DNA from: Mycetocola zhadangensis
Lineage (GTDB): Bacteria > Actinomycetota > Actinomycetes > Actinomycetales > Microbacteriaceae
DNA: 64,000 nucleotides
NCBI RefSeq assembly: GCF_003668565.1
Contig: NZ_RCWJ01000002.1
Coordinates: forward strand, 186,001 to 250,000
Direction of reading: 5' to 3'
In this document: one piece after another, positions 34,995 to 43,592 of the stretch
Layout of the letters: every line of letters begins with the position of its first letter
Position numbering within the stretch: position 1 is the stretch's first letter
Notes under the pieces: generated by a model
Seen by the model: the letters and a program-made list of their open reading frames with translations, nothing else
Databases searched by the model: none
Told to the model about the DNA's origin: nothing
Program-made: the position numbers and the translations under genes

Positions 34995-36467
34995 CTACCT
35001 TTCAACGATTTGTTCGGGCAATGGAGAAAGCGAAGGGGGCGTTGTGACACCGAACTCGTCGCGGAGGGCGAGCAGTGCGGCGTTCCAGCCGGGCATCCCG
35101 TGCACACCTGGGCCAGGAGGTGTCGATGACGAGCACAGGTACACGCCCTTCAGCGGGGTCCGCCATGGATTCAGTGACAGCGTCGGTCGAGCCACGAGCT
35201 GGACGGTGTTCACGTCACCAGCCGAGATGTCGCCACCGACGTAGTTGGGGTTGTATTCCTCGTACTCGACGGCCGACCGGTGGGTTGACGCCAGGATGAG
35301 GTCGCGGAAGCCGGGAGCGAATCGTTCGATCTGCCGAATGATCGCCTCCGTACGGTCCTCTGTCGAGCCGGCCGGCACGTGCGTGTAGGCCCAGAGTGTG
35401 TGCTTGCCCTCCGGTGCCCTGGTCGGGTCGAACGTGCTCGGTTGGGAGACGAGGACGTAAGGATTAGACGGATGCTGTCCGCGAGCGACTTCCTGTTCCG
35501 CGCGTGCGATTTCTGCCCGGGTGCCTCCGAGGTGAAGTGTTCCAGCCTCATGCAGCGTCTCATTCGTCCACGGCACAGGGCCGGACAGCGCGAAGTCGAC
35601 CTTGGCGACGGCATTCCCGTAACGGAACCGGCCCAGTCGGCGTGCGTATCCGGCTGGGAGTCGGTTACCGGCGATCTGCTGCAGGCCGCGAGCACTCGTG
35701 TCGAGGAGAACGGCTCGAGCCGGTGGCAGTTCGCGAAGGTGAGTGACTTCGGCCCCCGTGACGATCTCGCCGCCGTGAGCCGTGACATCCGCCGCCATCG
35801 CATCAACAATGGACTGGCTGCCGCCGATCGGAACCGGCCAGCCCCCAGCGTGAGCCAGTGTCGCCAGGACGAGGCCAGCGGCCGTCGGCGCGAAACTCGG
35901 AAGCGGGCGGATGGCGTGCGCAAGCACCCCAGTGAGGAGAGCTGGCGCTGCGTCATCGTGCCAGCGGGTGTTCCACAGTCCGCTGCCCTGTTCGAGGGCG
36001 CGAAGTCCGAATCGCACCATGGTGATGGGATGCTCCGGGATGCGGAGGAGGCTGGTTCCGACGAAACCGGCGACGGAGTTCGCGTGGGAGACGAGCGGTT
36101 CAAGGAGTTGCCGCCATGCCGCACCATCTCGCCCGAGGTCGTCGACAGTGCGGTCGAGTGAGTGCCAGGCGAGGCCGGCTCGACCTGAGTCGAGTGGCTG
36201 TGCGTATGACAGTTCGGGAAGAGCGAACCGGATTCGGTCGGTGAGGCCGAATCGGGTGAAGAAGTCGGAGGCGAGTGCCATCGGGTGCACAGCTGAACAG
36301 GTGTCGTGGCGGAATCCGGGCAGCGTCACCTCGGACGTGCGTGAGCCCCCTCCGATGGTGTTCGCGCGTTCGTACACCCGCACGGAAACACCGGCTCGAG
36401 CCAGTGTGACTGCGGCGGCAAGTCCGTTGGGTCCCGCTCCGACAATGATTGCTTCAGGCTCAGACAT
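34995..36467 (-). CDS. FAD-dependent oxidoreductase, phytoene-dehydrogenase/PYROXD2-like
   Basis: A 490-residue flavoprotein. The dinucleotide-binding loop is GAGPNG at 10-15 in AIIVGAGPNGLAAAVTLARA, followed by YERANTIGGGSRTSEV as in the CrtI/PYROXD2 group. The C-terminal FAD signature is represented by KGVYLCSSSTPPGPGVHGMP. No carotenoid genes adjoin, so a PYROXD2-like role is as likely as carotenoid desaturation. ATG at 36467 fits the family start. Forms an operon with the SRPBCC gene. Confidence 0.85.
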   Translation of the reverse strand: MSEPEAIIVGAGPNGLAAAVTLARAGVSVRVYERANTIGGGSRTSEVTLPGFRHDTCSAVHPMALASDFFTRFGLTDRIRFALPELSYAQPLDSGRAGLAWHSLDRTVDDLGRDGAAWRQLLEPLVSHANSVAGFVGTSLLRIPEHPITMVRFGLRALEQGSGLWNTRWHDDAAPALLTGVLAHAIRPLPSFAPTAAGLVLATLAHAGGWPVPIGGSQSIVDAMAADVTAHGGEIVTGAEVTHLRELPPARAVLLDTSARGLQQIAGNRLPAGYARRLGRFRYGNAVAKVDFALSGPVPWTNETLHEAGTLHLGGTRAEIARAEQEVARGQHPSNPYVLVSQPSTFDPTRAPEGKHTLWAYTHVPAGSTEDRTEAIIRQIERFAPGFRDLILASTHRSAVEYEEYNPNYVGGDISAGDVNTVQLVARPTLSLNPWRTPLKGVYLCSSSTPPGPGVHGMPGWNAALLALRDEFGVTTPPSLSPLPEQIVER

Positions 36468-36647
36468 CCATCGCAGTATGCCAGTGCGATGGACTCGTAT
36501 CGACCCCTTGACGGGGTTTTCGATCAGAACTGTGATGGGCAAATGTCGTGCGGCGTTCATCTCGCGTTCGGAAAACTCTGATGGAATGGCCTCAACACGT
36601 ACGGTGGCGCGGACAAGGCGCCGCCACCAAACCCGATTGGACGGAAC

Positions 36648-37613
36648 GTGACAGACCGCGCGGCTGAGTATCCGAGGCCGGACCATTTCCTTTTGCACAT
36701 CAGCGACACCCACCTTCTGGCGGGGGGTGACAAACTGTACGGCTCGGTCGACAGCGAGAAACACCTTAGACAGGTGTTCACTGAACTCGAGGCCTCAGGC
36801 GGACGCCCCGAGGCCATCATCTTCACCGGTGACCTCGCCGATAAGGGCGAACCTGACGCATACGAGCGCATCCGCCGCATCGTCGACCCGGCGGCCAGCC
36901 GATTGGGCGCACAGGTCATTTGGGTAATGGGCAACCACGACAAACGGGAGGCGTTTCGCGCCGGACTCTTCAACGAGGTGCCGACGGGTCGCCCGGTCGA
37001 TCGCGTCTACGACGTGAACGGATTGCGTGTGATCACGCTCGACACCACGGTGCCTGGGCATCACCACGGTGAGGTCAGCGGGGAGCAACTCGACTGGCTC
37101 GCTGAGGAGCTTTCCGTACCTGCGCCAGACGGCACGATTTTGGCACTGCACCACCCGCCTGTCCCCAGCGTGCTCGACCTCGCCGTGAGCGTCGAGCTCC
37201 GCGACCAGGGTGGCCTTGAAGAGGTGCTCGAGGGCTCAGATGTGCGGAGCATCCTCGGCGGTCACCTGCACTACTCATCGATGGCGACGTTCGCGGGGAT
37301 TCCAGTGTCTGTGGCATCGGCCACCTGCTACACGCAGGACCTCACCGTTCCGGTCGGCGGCACGCGTGGCCGTGATGGTGCCCGTGCGTTCAACCTCGTG
37401 CACGTGTACCCGAAGACAGTGCTGCACTCCGTGGTTCCCCTGGGTTCGTTCCCGACGCTCGACTACATCGATGCCGAGGAGAGCGCCAAGCGCCTTGGCC
37501 TGCTCGGCGTACACATCTCTGCGCCGGTCAGCATGGCCGGCGACATGCCCGTGCGCCAGGCCCCCGCCGCGCGGCATGCACCACCAACCGAGTCCATCCC
37601 GGTTCTGGTCTGA
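36648..37613 (+). CDS. Calcineurin-like phosphodiesterase, CpdA/Icc type
   Basis: Binuclear-metal phosphoesterase of 321 residues, possibly a 3',5'-cyclic-nucleotide phosphodiesterase as in the CpdA/Rv0805 group. All metal motifs are present: ISDTHL (D20, H22), FTGDLAD (D62), MGNHD (N96, H97), HHPP, and GGHLH. The C-terminal 60 residues form an extra arm as in mycobacterial Rv0805. The GTG start at 36648 is divergent from the FAD oxidoreductase gene. Confidence 0.88.
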   Translation: MTDRAAEYPRPDHFLLHISDTHLLAGGDKLYGSVDSEKHLRQVFTELEASGGRPEAIIFTGDLADKGEPDAYERIRRIVDPAASRLGAQVIWVMGNHDKREAFRAGLFNEVPTGRPVDRVYDVNGLRVITLDTTVPGHHHGEVSGEQLDWLAEELSVPAPDGTILALHHPPVPSVLDLAVSVELRDQGGLEEVLEGSDVRSILGGHLHYSSMATFAGIPVSVASATCYTQDLTVPVGGTRGRDGARAFNLVHVYPKTVLHSVVPLGSFPTLDYIDAEESAKRLGLLGVHISAPVSMAGDMPVRQAPAARHAPPTESIPVLV

Positions 37614-37777
37614 GCCTGATTCGAGGGCTCGGTCTTGATCGGCTGCTTCACACCTGCTGGCGGACCGACGAGTAGCCAGCGGACGGGATCCCCGTGCGAT
37701 AACCACGACGGCGCGACCGACGACGAGGAAGCGTGAATTTCTGTGAGGGGATTGAACACGCAAGGTGAATTGCTCTG

Positions 37778-37796
37778 CCCTGGTCGACCACCAGGG
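37778..37796. terminator. Hairpin between convergent phosphodiesterase and Stealth genes
   Basis: CCCTGGT-CGACC-ACCAGGG, seven-base arms and a five-base loop. It is well placed to end transcription, though no T-tract follows on the + strand. Confidence 0.5.
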
Positions 37797-37820
37797 GGGG
37801 TCAGCCGCGGCCGGGTTCGA

Positions 37821-39548
37821 CTAACCGGCGTCGGTCACCGAACCGGACTCTGCGCCATAGACCGCAACTTCCGTTTCCCACGGCGCCGCAAATGGGAAGT
37901 AGTGCTCGAGGAACTCGGTGACCGCCTGGGTGCGCTTCTCCACCGAGATCTCTGGTTTCGAGCCGTCGTTGAGGCAGAACATGTCCTGGTCGCGTCGCTT
38001 GAGAAGCCGATCCATCGACGGCAACGCCGACTTCAGCGTCGTCTCGATGTACTTGACCCGTGCGTTGGTCTGCACGACAGCGCGACCGGTCATCAGTCCG
38101 TAGTAGTGATACAGCGAGTTGGTGACCGAGATGTCGGTTGCCGACCGGAACCGGCTGGCCGCTGTGCGCCGGAAATCCTCGGGGAACTCAGCCTGGAGCT
38201 CGTGCAGCACACTCTTGCGCATCGGCGCGGCCGAGTGCTCGAGGTGCCGGGTGGTGACCTTGCCGAAGCGCTCGCGCAGGAGCCGGCGGTTCACTCGCGC
38301 CGCGTTCTCGAAGCCGCTGCGCGATGGGTCGCTGTCGCCCAACCCGATGCGGGTGGACGCCTCAACGAACTTCGTGATTCCGCCGGGCGAGAAGAAGATG
38401 TCGGGGCTGATCGGACGACCGAAGAACATGTCGTCGTTCGAGTAGAGGAAGTGCTCAGCCAGACCGTCGATGTGGTGCAACTGGGCCTCGACCGCGTGCG
38501 AGTTGTGCGTCGGCAGCACGCTGGTGTCTTCGAAGTGGTCCTCGCTGCGGACGAGGGTCACCGCGGGGTGCTCAGCCAGCCACTCCGGTCGCGGTGAGTC
38601 GGTGACAATGAAAATCCGTCGTACCCACGGCGCGAACATGTAAATGCTGCGAAGCGCGTATTTGAGCTCGTTGATCTGGCGGAAGCGGGCCTCGGAGTCG
38701 TCACCGTCGCCCACGACGTAGTTCTGCATGCGCTTGGCGCGTGCCCGCTGGAACTCGATACTTGAACCGTCGACCCAGGAGAACACCATGTCGATGTCGA
38801 AGGTGACGTCGCTGGCGAGGTCAGCGAACATGTTCTGCAGAGTCGGCCAGGTCTGACCGAACATCTCGACGGTGTCCTCAAGTGCCTCTGAGCGCGGCAA
38901 CCACCGGCGCATGAGGGCGTTCTCGACGGGCGCGATGATTTCGTCTTCGCCGAACTTCCAGAGTTCCAGCTGAACAGCGGTGTCCGGGCCGTAACGCAGT
39001 CGGCCGATCGGTTCGATGCGAGGCCGGTACAGCCGGAAGACCGATGCTTTCTTCTCGCTCGCGAACGTACCGTCCGCGAGAAGCTGAGCTATGGCATCCG
39101 TTTTCTTCGATGATTTGCCATCTTCATGGGAAGTGGCCGGGTCGACAGGTTTCGCGTAGAACGGCTCGTCGGCGAAAGCCTCGGCGAAGGCTTTCGCCAG
39201 CTGCTTGCGGCGTTTGCGGTCGACAGCGAGGACGAGGTTGCCGTTGCTTCCTCGCACGAGAAGGTAGGCGATGTCGTTTTCTTCGAGCACCCGGCGGATC
39301 TCAAGCAGGTCAGCGATGCGCGACTCACGCGGAGTGAGGTGACCGTTGATCAGGGTGAACTCGCCCTTGCGCAGAACCACGTCTTCGCGGGAGAAGCGGT
39401 TCTCGCGGTCTCCGTTCGAGAGCAGGACGAGCTCGGGGGTCTCGCTGAGGATCGGCATCGATGCCGTGATCGGTTCGTCACGGCGGAAGGCGTCTGCGGC
39501 GCTCTCCGTCGCCGTTTGGTGCTTCTTCGGTGTGTTAAACGTCGTCAT
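37821..39548 (-). CDS. Stealth-family sugar phosphotransferase
   Basis: A 575-residue member of the Stealth family, which transfers hexose-1-phosphates in capsule or exopolysaccharide synthesis. Conserved region 1 is FDIDMVFSWVDG at about 250-261. Conserved region 2 follows (RQINELKYALRSIYMFAPW and FIVTDS), then FLYSNDDMFFGRPI. Conserved regions 3 and 4 lie between 400 and 545. The first 240 residues are a variable N-terminal part. No other glycan genes adjoin, so its polymer is unknown. Confidence 0.9.
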   Translation of the reverse strand: MTTFNTPKKHQTATESAADAFRRDEPITASMPILSETPELVLLSNGDRENRFSREDVVLRKGEFTLINGHLTPRESRIADLLEIRRVLEENDIAYLLVRGSNGNLVLAVDRKRRKQLAKAFAEAFADEPFYAKPVDPATSHEDGKSSKKTDAIAQLLADGTFASEKKASVFRLYRPRIEPIGRLRYGPDTAVQLELWKFGEDEIIAPVENALMRRWLPRSEALEDTVEMFGQTWPTLQNMFADLASDVTFDIDMVFSWVDGSSIEFQRARAKRMQNYVVGDGDDSEARFRQINELKYALRSIYMFAPWVRRIFIVTDSPRPEWLAEHPAVTLVRSEDHFEDTSVLPTHNSHAVEAQLHHIDGLAEHFLYSNDDMFFGRPISPDIFFSPGGITKFVEASTRIGLGDSDPSRSGFENAARVNRRLLRERFGKVTTRHLEHSAAPMRKSVLHELQAEFPEDFRRTAASRFRSATDISVTNSLYHYYGLMTGRAVVQTNARVKYIETTLKSALPSMDRLLKRRDQDMFCLNDGSKPEISVEKRTQAVTEFLEHYFPFAAPWETEVAVYGAESGSVTDAG

Positions 39549-39765
39549 GATCGCCGCCCTTCTCGGTGGTTCGCCTTGTGGGCGTGTGTGGTGCGCTCCG
39601 CATTTGCGGTGTGGCGGCGCTGCCTGCGCTTGGCCGACGTTGCGGTCGAATGACCGGCGTCCCTGTGCTCATTCTAAGCACACCGCCCGACGCGGATGCT
39701 CTCGCTGCGGTTTCGCGGCGGGTGGGCGCTACTCTCACGTGTCGCGATTGTCGATAGGTACACAA

Positions 39766-39797
39766 AACGGCCGGCGCGCTTTCGCACACCGGCCGTT
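39766..39797 (-). terminator. Rho-independent terminator of the reductase gene
   Basis: Arms AACGGCCGG and CCGGCCGTT around a 14-base loop. Leftward it is followed by TTTTG, just past the stop at 39814. Confidence 0.75.
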
Positions 39798-39813
39798 ACA
39801 GCTTCGACAGCTC

Positions 39814-40428
39814 TTACTTGCTGAGGTTGAAGCCGCCTGCCCAGGAGATTTTTTCGCTGCCGGCGAGAGTCAGTTGCAGGAAGCCGAGTGCCTCAAGCTC
39901 GCGGGCACGCTTGAGTGATCCGGCGTCGACGGCGTTCAGTCCTCCGGCCTCGACCAGTGCCACGAGTGTCGCCTTCGCGTCAGCGTCGTCTCCGGCGATG
40001 AGCACCGTTGTTTTCGTGCCGCCAACGATTCCGCCGGCAAGCGTTGCGGCAAAGTTGGTGTTGAACGCCTTCAGAACGACGGATGCCGGTGCGAGCCTGG
40101 CGATTTCGGCTGCGGCTGAGCTGTCGGCCGGGACGACGAGGTCATCGAAGGTCGCGAAATCGAGGGGGTTGGTCAGGTCGACGACAATCTTGCCGTCGAG
40201 CTGGCCGGCGTAGGTGGAGAGGACATCGGCGACCGCAGGGTACGGCAGCGCCAGGACGACCAGGTCACCCGTGAGGGGATCCCCCACGACACTGGTCGTT
40301 GCTGACGCGTGCACCTGCGCTTTGTTCTCATCGCGGGCAAGCACCTGCACGGTGTTGCCGCCCGTGAGAGCGAGGTTGGCGATGGCGGCGCCCATGTTGC
40401 CTGCTCCGATGATGGTGACGTTCGTCAT
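39814..40428 (-). CDS. NADP/F420-type oxidoreductase (F420H2:NADP reductase-like)
   Basis: A 204-residue Rossmann protein like the NADPH-dependent F420 reductase/Npd group: dinucleotide loop GAGNMG at 8-13 (TIIGAGNMGAAIA), LALPYPAVADVL, and LVVPADSSAAAE. A conserved C-terminal segment ends in WAGGFNLSK. ATG at 40428 follows AAGGAGAG at good spacing. It is divergent from a MarR regulator across a near-perfect inverted repeat, so it is probably controlled by it. Confidence 0.8.
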   Translation of the reverse strand: MTNVTIIGAGNMGAAIANLALTGGNTVQVLARDENKAQVHASATTSVVGDPLTGDLVVLALPYPAVADVLSTYAGQLDGKIVVDLTNPLDFATFDDLVVPADSSAAAEIARLAPASVVLKAFNTNFAATLAGGIVGGTKTTVLIAGDDADAKATLVALVEAGGLNAVDAGSLKRARELEALGFLQLTLAGSEKISWAGGFNLSK

Positions 40429-40473
40429 GTGCACTCTCTCCTTGGTTCCGACAGTGGTCCGATTGGTTGTCGA

Positions 40474-40503
40474 TACAAGTAATCCTAGAGGGTATTAGTT
40501 GTA
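40474..40503. promoter_or_regulatory. MarR-type operator candidate
   Basis: TACAAGTAAT and ATTAGTTGTA, ten-base arms with one mismatch, separated by ten bases, between the divergent reductase and marR-like starts. The spacing suits a dimeric winged-helix regulator. Confidence 0.65.
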
Positions 40504-40531
40504 GCGTCAAGTATTGGAGTACACTGGATTC

Positions 40532-41020
40532 ATGACCGATGTGCACTGGCTCGATGACAACCAACTGGACGCGTGGAAGAAGTTCGTGGCCGTTGTGGAA
40601 TTGCTGCCTGGCGTTCTCGATTCCCAGCTGCAGCGCGACGCCGAACTCAGCCACTTCGAGTACTTCGTGCTCGCCATGCTCTCGGAGGCGCCGAGCCGCA
40701 CTCTGCGCATGACCGCGCTGGCCGGTGCAACGAACGCCACCCTTCCTCGACTGTCGCACGTGGCATCCCGACTGGAGAAAAAAGGGTTTGTCGAACGCAC
40801 GCCGTGTGAGGAAGACAAGCGGGCGACAAACGCTCGGCTCACGGAGTTGGGTTATGAGAAGGTCGTTGCGACCGCTCCCGGTCATGTCGCCACGGTGCGT
40901 GAAAATGTCATCGACCCGCTGAGTCCTGAAGACGTTGCCCACCTTGATCGCCTCATGGGGCGCATTCTCGCCACCCTCGATCCTGAGCATCGATTCAACC
41001 CGGGCGCCCGCGGGGCGTGA
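40532..41020 (+). CDS. MarR-family transcriptional regulator
   Basis: A 162-residue winged-helix repressor. The recognition region reads TLRMTALAGATNATLPRLSH, followed by the wing VERTPCEEDKRATNARLTELG with the conserved Asp-Arg-type beta hairpin. A cysteine in the wing (TPCEED) might sense oxidants, which is speculation. ATG at 40532 is chosen. It is divergent from the reductase gene and probably regulates both via the inverted repeat at 40474-40503. Confidence 0.88.
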   Translation: MTDVHWLDDNQLDAWKKFVAVVELLPGVLDSQLQRDAELSHFEYFVLAMLSEAPSRTLRMTALAGATNATLPRLSHVASRLEKKGFVERTPCEEDKRATNARLTELGYEKVVATAPGHVATVRENVIDPLSPEDVAHLDRLMGRILATLDPEHRFNPGARGA

Positions 41021-41040
41021 TCGCCCGTTGAGTGCGCTGG

Positions 41041-41083
41041 CGCCTGCGGCCAGGTGAGACTGGGCGCCTGCGCCTGGGTGAGA
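41041..41083. repeat. 24-bp imperfect tandem repeat, two copies
   Basis: CGCCTGCGGCCAGGTGAGA (41041-41059) and CGCCTGCGCCTGGGTGAGA (41065-41083) recur at a 24-bp period between the marR-like and AlkD-like genes. Confidence 0.6.
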
Positions 41084-41091
41084 ATAGTCGA

Positions 41092-41694
41092 ATGAGTGAG
41101 GCCGGAGAGTTCATTGACGCGGCCCTGCAGCGCGAGACAGCGTGGACCTCGCCGGCCGACGATCGCGACTCGAGCGGTCTGCACTCGTATGGCGCGTCGA
41201 TCGGCGCTGTGCGCGGAACCGTGCGCGATGCGCTCCGCAAATTCCGCGGCATGCCGCACGACCAGGTCACCGCACTCGCCTCCGAGCTGTGGAGCGTTCC
41301 GGTCTTCGAACGCCGGCTCGCCGCTGTCGTTCTGTTGCAGTCGAGTGTTCCGCTGCTCGACAACTCCGACCTCACCCGGATTGAGGGATTCCTCCGCGAG
41401 GGCCGGGTGCGTTCTCTCGTCGACCCACTCGCGATCGACGTTGTCGGCCCCCTAATCGAGCGGCTGGACGAGGTTGGACGTAATCGAGCGTTCGTCGCTC
41501 TCGATCGCTGGCTCGGAGAGAACAATGTCTGGCTGCGCCGGGCCGCGATCCTCGCCCCGCTGCGGGCGTTGCGTGCCGGAAACGGCGACCCCGAACGGTT
41601 CGCCCGCTCGGCACGCGCGCTTCTCGCTGAACCGTACACAAGTGATGTCGTCAGCGAGGCCATCGATACCGTGCTTGACGCGCTGCCGAAGTGA
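41092..41694 (+). CDS. AlkD-like DNA alkylation repair protein (HEAT-like)
   Basis: A 200-residue all-helical protein resembling AlkD-type DNA glycosylases: SIGAVRGTVRDALRKFRGMP, then ALASELWSVPVFERRLAAVV and WLRRAAILAPLRAL, matching AlkD HEAT-like repeats. It is slightly shorter than AlkD. AlkD enzymes remove N3- and N7-alkylated bases. ATG at 41092 is used; the upstream frame runs through a repeat. A separate AlkC-like gene lies at 56607. Confidence 0.72.
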   Translation: MSEAGEFIDAALQRETAWTSPADDRDSSGLHSYGASIGAVRGTVRDALRKFRGMPHDQVTALASELWSVPVFERRLAAVVLLQSSVPLLDNSDLTRIEGFLREGRVRSLVDPLAIDVVGPLIERLDEVGRNRAFVALDRWLGENNVWLRRAAILAPLRALRAGNGDPERFARSARALLAEPYTSDVVSEAIDTVLDALPK

Positions 41695-41762
41695 CAGAAC
41701 GGCCCGCACTGGAGGCCAACCGAGCCGACAGCATCCGTTCGCTGAATTTGCACCAGGCAGCA

Positions 41763-41810
41763 CAGCTAAGCGGTCTCGCAGCCTGACAGCTAAGGGGTCA
41801 CCCAGCCTGG
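41763..41810. repeat. 24-bp tandem repeat, two copies
   Basis: Two adjacent 24-bp units, each beginning CAGCTAAG and ending CAGCCTG plus one base, in the gap between the AlkD-like and PfpI genes. Confidence 0.75.
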
Positions 41811-41871
41811 CGTCAAGGCCCTCCTGCCAAAGCGGCCTCCCGCGTAACGTGGCGGACGGGAAAGGAGCACG

Positions 41872-42423
41872 ATGACTGAGAACATTTCTGGCAAGAAGGT
41901 CGCATTTCTGCTGACCGATGGATTCGAGGACTCTGAACTGACCAGCCCCTGGCAGGCGGTGACCGATGCCGGTGGTGAGGCGGTTCTGGTCTCACCGGAG
42001 ATCGGCACAATTTCCGGCAAGAACGGACACGAGCAACAGGTCGACGTTCGCTCCGCCGACGCCTCGTCGACGAAGTTCGACGCGCTCATGCTGCCTGGCG
42101 GTGTGGTGAACGCCGATCACTTGCGAATGCACGCCGATTCGGTGGCATTTGCCCGCACCTTCTTCGAGGAGCACAAGCCGGTCGGCGTCATTTGCCATGG
42201 TGCATGGATCCTCGTTGAGGCCGATGTGGTGAGGGGCCGTGAACTCACGAGCTACCCGAGCCTCAAAACCGACCTCATCAACGCCGGAGCGAACTGGGTC
42301 GACGAGGAAGTTGTCGTCGACAGCGGCTTCGTGTCCAGCCGTACTCCCGACGACCTGCCGGCGTTCAACGCCAAGTTCGTCGAGGAAATCGCCGAGGGTG
42401 AGCACTCCGGACAGACCGCTTAG
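41872..42423 (+). CDS. DJ-1/PfpI-family protein
   Basis: A 183-residue class-I glutaminase-like protein of the PfpI/YhbO stress group (deglycase or protease activities are reported for relatives). The nucleophile elbow is VICHGAW with cysteine at 108 and histidine at 109. The N-terminal glutamate in TDGFEDSELTSP (E19) is the expected partner. A GGAAAGGAG-type Shine-Dalgarno sequence precedes the ATG. It is convergent with the PPOX gene. Confidence 0.9.
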   Translation: MTENISGKKVAFLLTDGFEDSELTSPWQAVTDAGGEAVLVSPEIGTISGKNGHEQQVDVRSADASSTKFDALMLPGGVVNADHLRMHADSVAFARTFFEEHKPVGVICHGAWILVEADVVRGRELTSYPSLKTDLINAGANWVDEEVVVDSGFVSSRTPDDLPAFNAKFVEEIAEGEHSGQTA

Positions 42424-42445
42424 CGCAACACAGGGCACCGCCGGA

Positions 42446-42838
42446 TCAGCGGCCGATCACCTTGGTGATTTTCATCACGAGAATCACCCGGTCGGCACTG
42501 TCCGGCGGTGCCTCCTGCGTTGCATTGCCATATCGCTTGCCGAGGTGCACATAGAACGATCCGGTTGGGTCGTCCCTGACCTCGGTGAGTTCCCCGCGCA
42601 GTTCGATGTAGCTCAACGGGTTTGCCGGGTCGAAGATGGAAAACGCCATCGACGGATTCTTCTGCAGGTTACGAAACTTCGCACGCTGTGTCGTGTGGGT
42701 GAACAGCAGGTTGTCGCCGTCGAACTCGAACCACATCGGATTCACCTGCGCGGTGCCGTTCGGCCGCACCGTGGCGAGGCTCCCGAAGTTGGCGTTGGTC
42801 AGAAGGTGCAGGAGAGAAGCCGGAATCTCGGTCGTCAT
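42446..42838 (-). CDS. PPOX-class F420-dependent oxidoreductase
   Basis: A 130-residue split-barrel flavin/F420-binding protein. It begins MTTEIPASLLHLLTNANFGS, followed by LATVRPNGTAQVNPMWFEFD and FTHTTQRAKFRNLQKNP, the classic cofactor-binding motifs. It reads leftward and is convergent with the PfpI gene. The substrate is unknown. A nearby F420-reductase-like gene at 39814 suggests the host may use F420, which is inference. Confidence 0.85.
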   Translation of the reverse strand: MTTEIPASLLHLLTNANFGSLATVRPNGTAQVNPMWFEFDGDNLLFTHTTQRAKFRNLQKNPSMAFSIFDPANPLSYIELRGELTEVRDDPTGSFYVHLGKRYGNATQEAPPDSADRVILVMKITKVIGR

Positions 42839-42963
42839 GGTGTCCAATCTAGGTGGCATCAGCAGCGGTGTCGCGGATCGAGGCAGTTTTCCACAGCGGT
42901 GCGCTTCTCCACAGATAGCGGATGCCACGGGCGGATTTCGCGGGATCGGCCAAGTATCGATTC

Positions 42964-43386
42964 ATGACCGGAATCAGCGCCTCAACGGCGAACACCCAGC
43001 CGCTCGTGACCGACGAGCTCATCGAGCAACGCGTAAGCGACCTCATCGGTCGTGCGTCCAGACGGCAGCTCTGGCTTCTCTTCCTCGACAGCGACAACGT
43101 GCAGTTGCCCCTGCTCATCCCCACGGATGACTACCCGGGTCGCCCGACGCCCGATCATGCCAATGAGTTAGCGAACGGCATCCGACACATTGCGGGAGCA
43201 GCGAGGGCCGCCCAGGTGATTCTCGTTTGGGAGCGATACGCCGGATCCGACCTGACGCCGCTCGACCGAGCGTGGGCACAGCAGCTGCACAATGCGTGTT
43301 CCGGAATCGGAGTGCCGATTCGTGCGCAGCTGCTGAGCCACAAGCGCGGGGTTCGCTGGCTGGCGCCAGACGACTATCTCAGTTGA
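42964..43386 (+). CDS. Conserved hypothetical protein, 140 aa
   Basis: No family recognised. The protein has a hydrophobic core strand (RRQLWLLFLDSDNVQLPLLI), then PTDDYPGRPTPDHANELANG, VILVWERYAGSDLTPLDRAW and a C-terminal RGVRWLAPDDYLS. This is a compact alpha/beta pattern without membrane segments. ATG at 42964 is chosen over an upstream ATG because the earlier part has no similarity. It ends exactly where a 21-bp repeat array begins. Confidence 0.65.
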   Translation: MTGISASTANTQPLVTDELIEQRVSDLIGRASRRQLWLLFLDSDNVQLPLLIPTDDYPGRPTPDHANELANGIRHIAGAARAAQVILVWERYAGSDLTPLDRAWAQQLHNACSGIGVPIRAQLLSHKRGVRWLAPDDYLS

Positions 43387-43592
43387 CCATGCGTCAGACA
43401 CGGCTGACCGCGCACCAGACATGGGCGACCGTGCATCAGACGTGGCCGACCGTGCATCAGACATCGTCGTCCGTGCGCCGGACTCAGTTGGCCGCACGCT
43501 GGACGCAATTGACCATGTGGCAGAGACGGCTGACCGTGTGACAGGCACGGTGGACGGCGCGTCAGGCCGAGTTGACTGCGCGTCAGAGGTCC
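43383..43592. repeat. Degenerate 21-bp minisatellite, ten units
   Basis: Ten consecutive 21-bp units close to NTGACCGTGCATCAGACATGG run through the convergent gap. The array overlaps the stop codon of the upstream gene (43384-43386) and the stop of the opposite gene (43583). Because 21 is a multiple of three, frames stay open and encode seven-residue repeats, but no ribosome sites accompany them. Confidence 0.85.

Noticed and set aside
43383-43592. CRISPR array
   Set aside because: Units are directly adjacent and degenerate with no unique spacers, and no cas genes are present.
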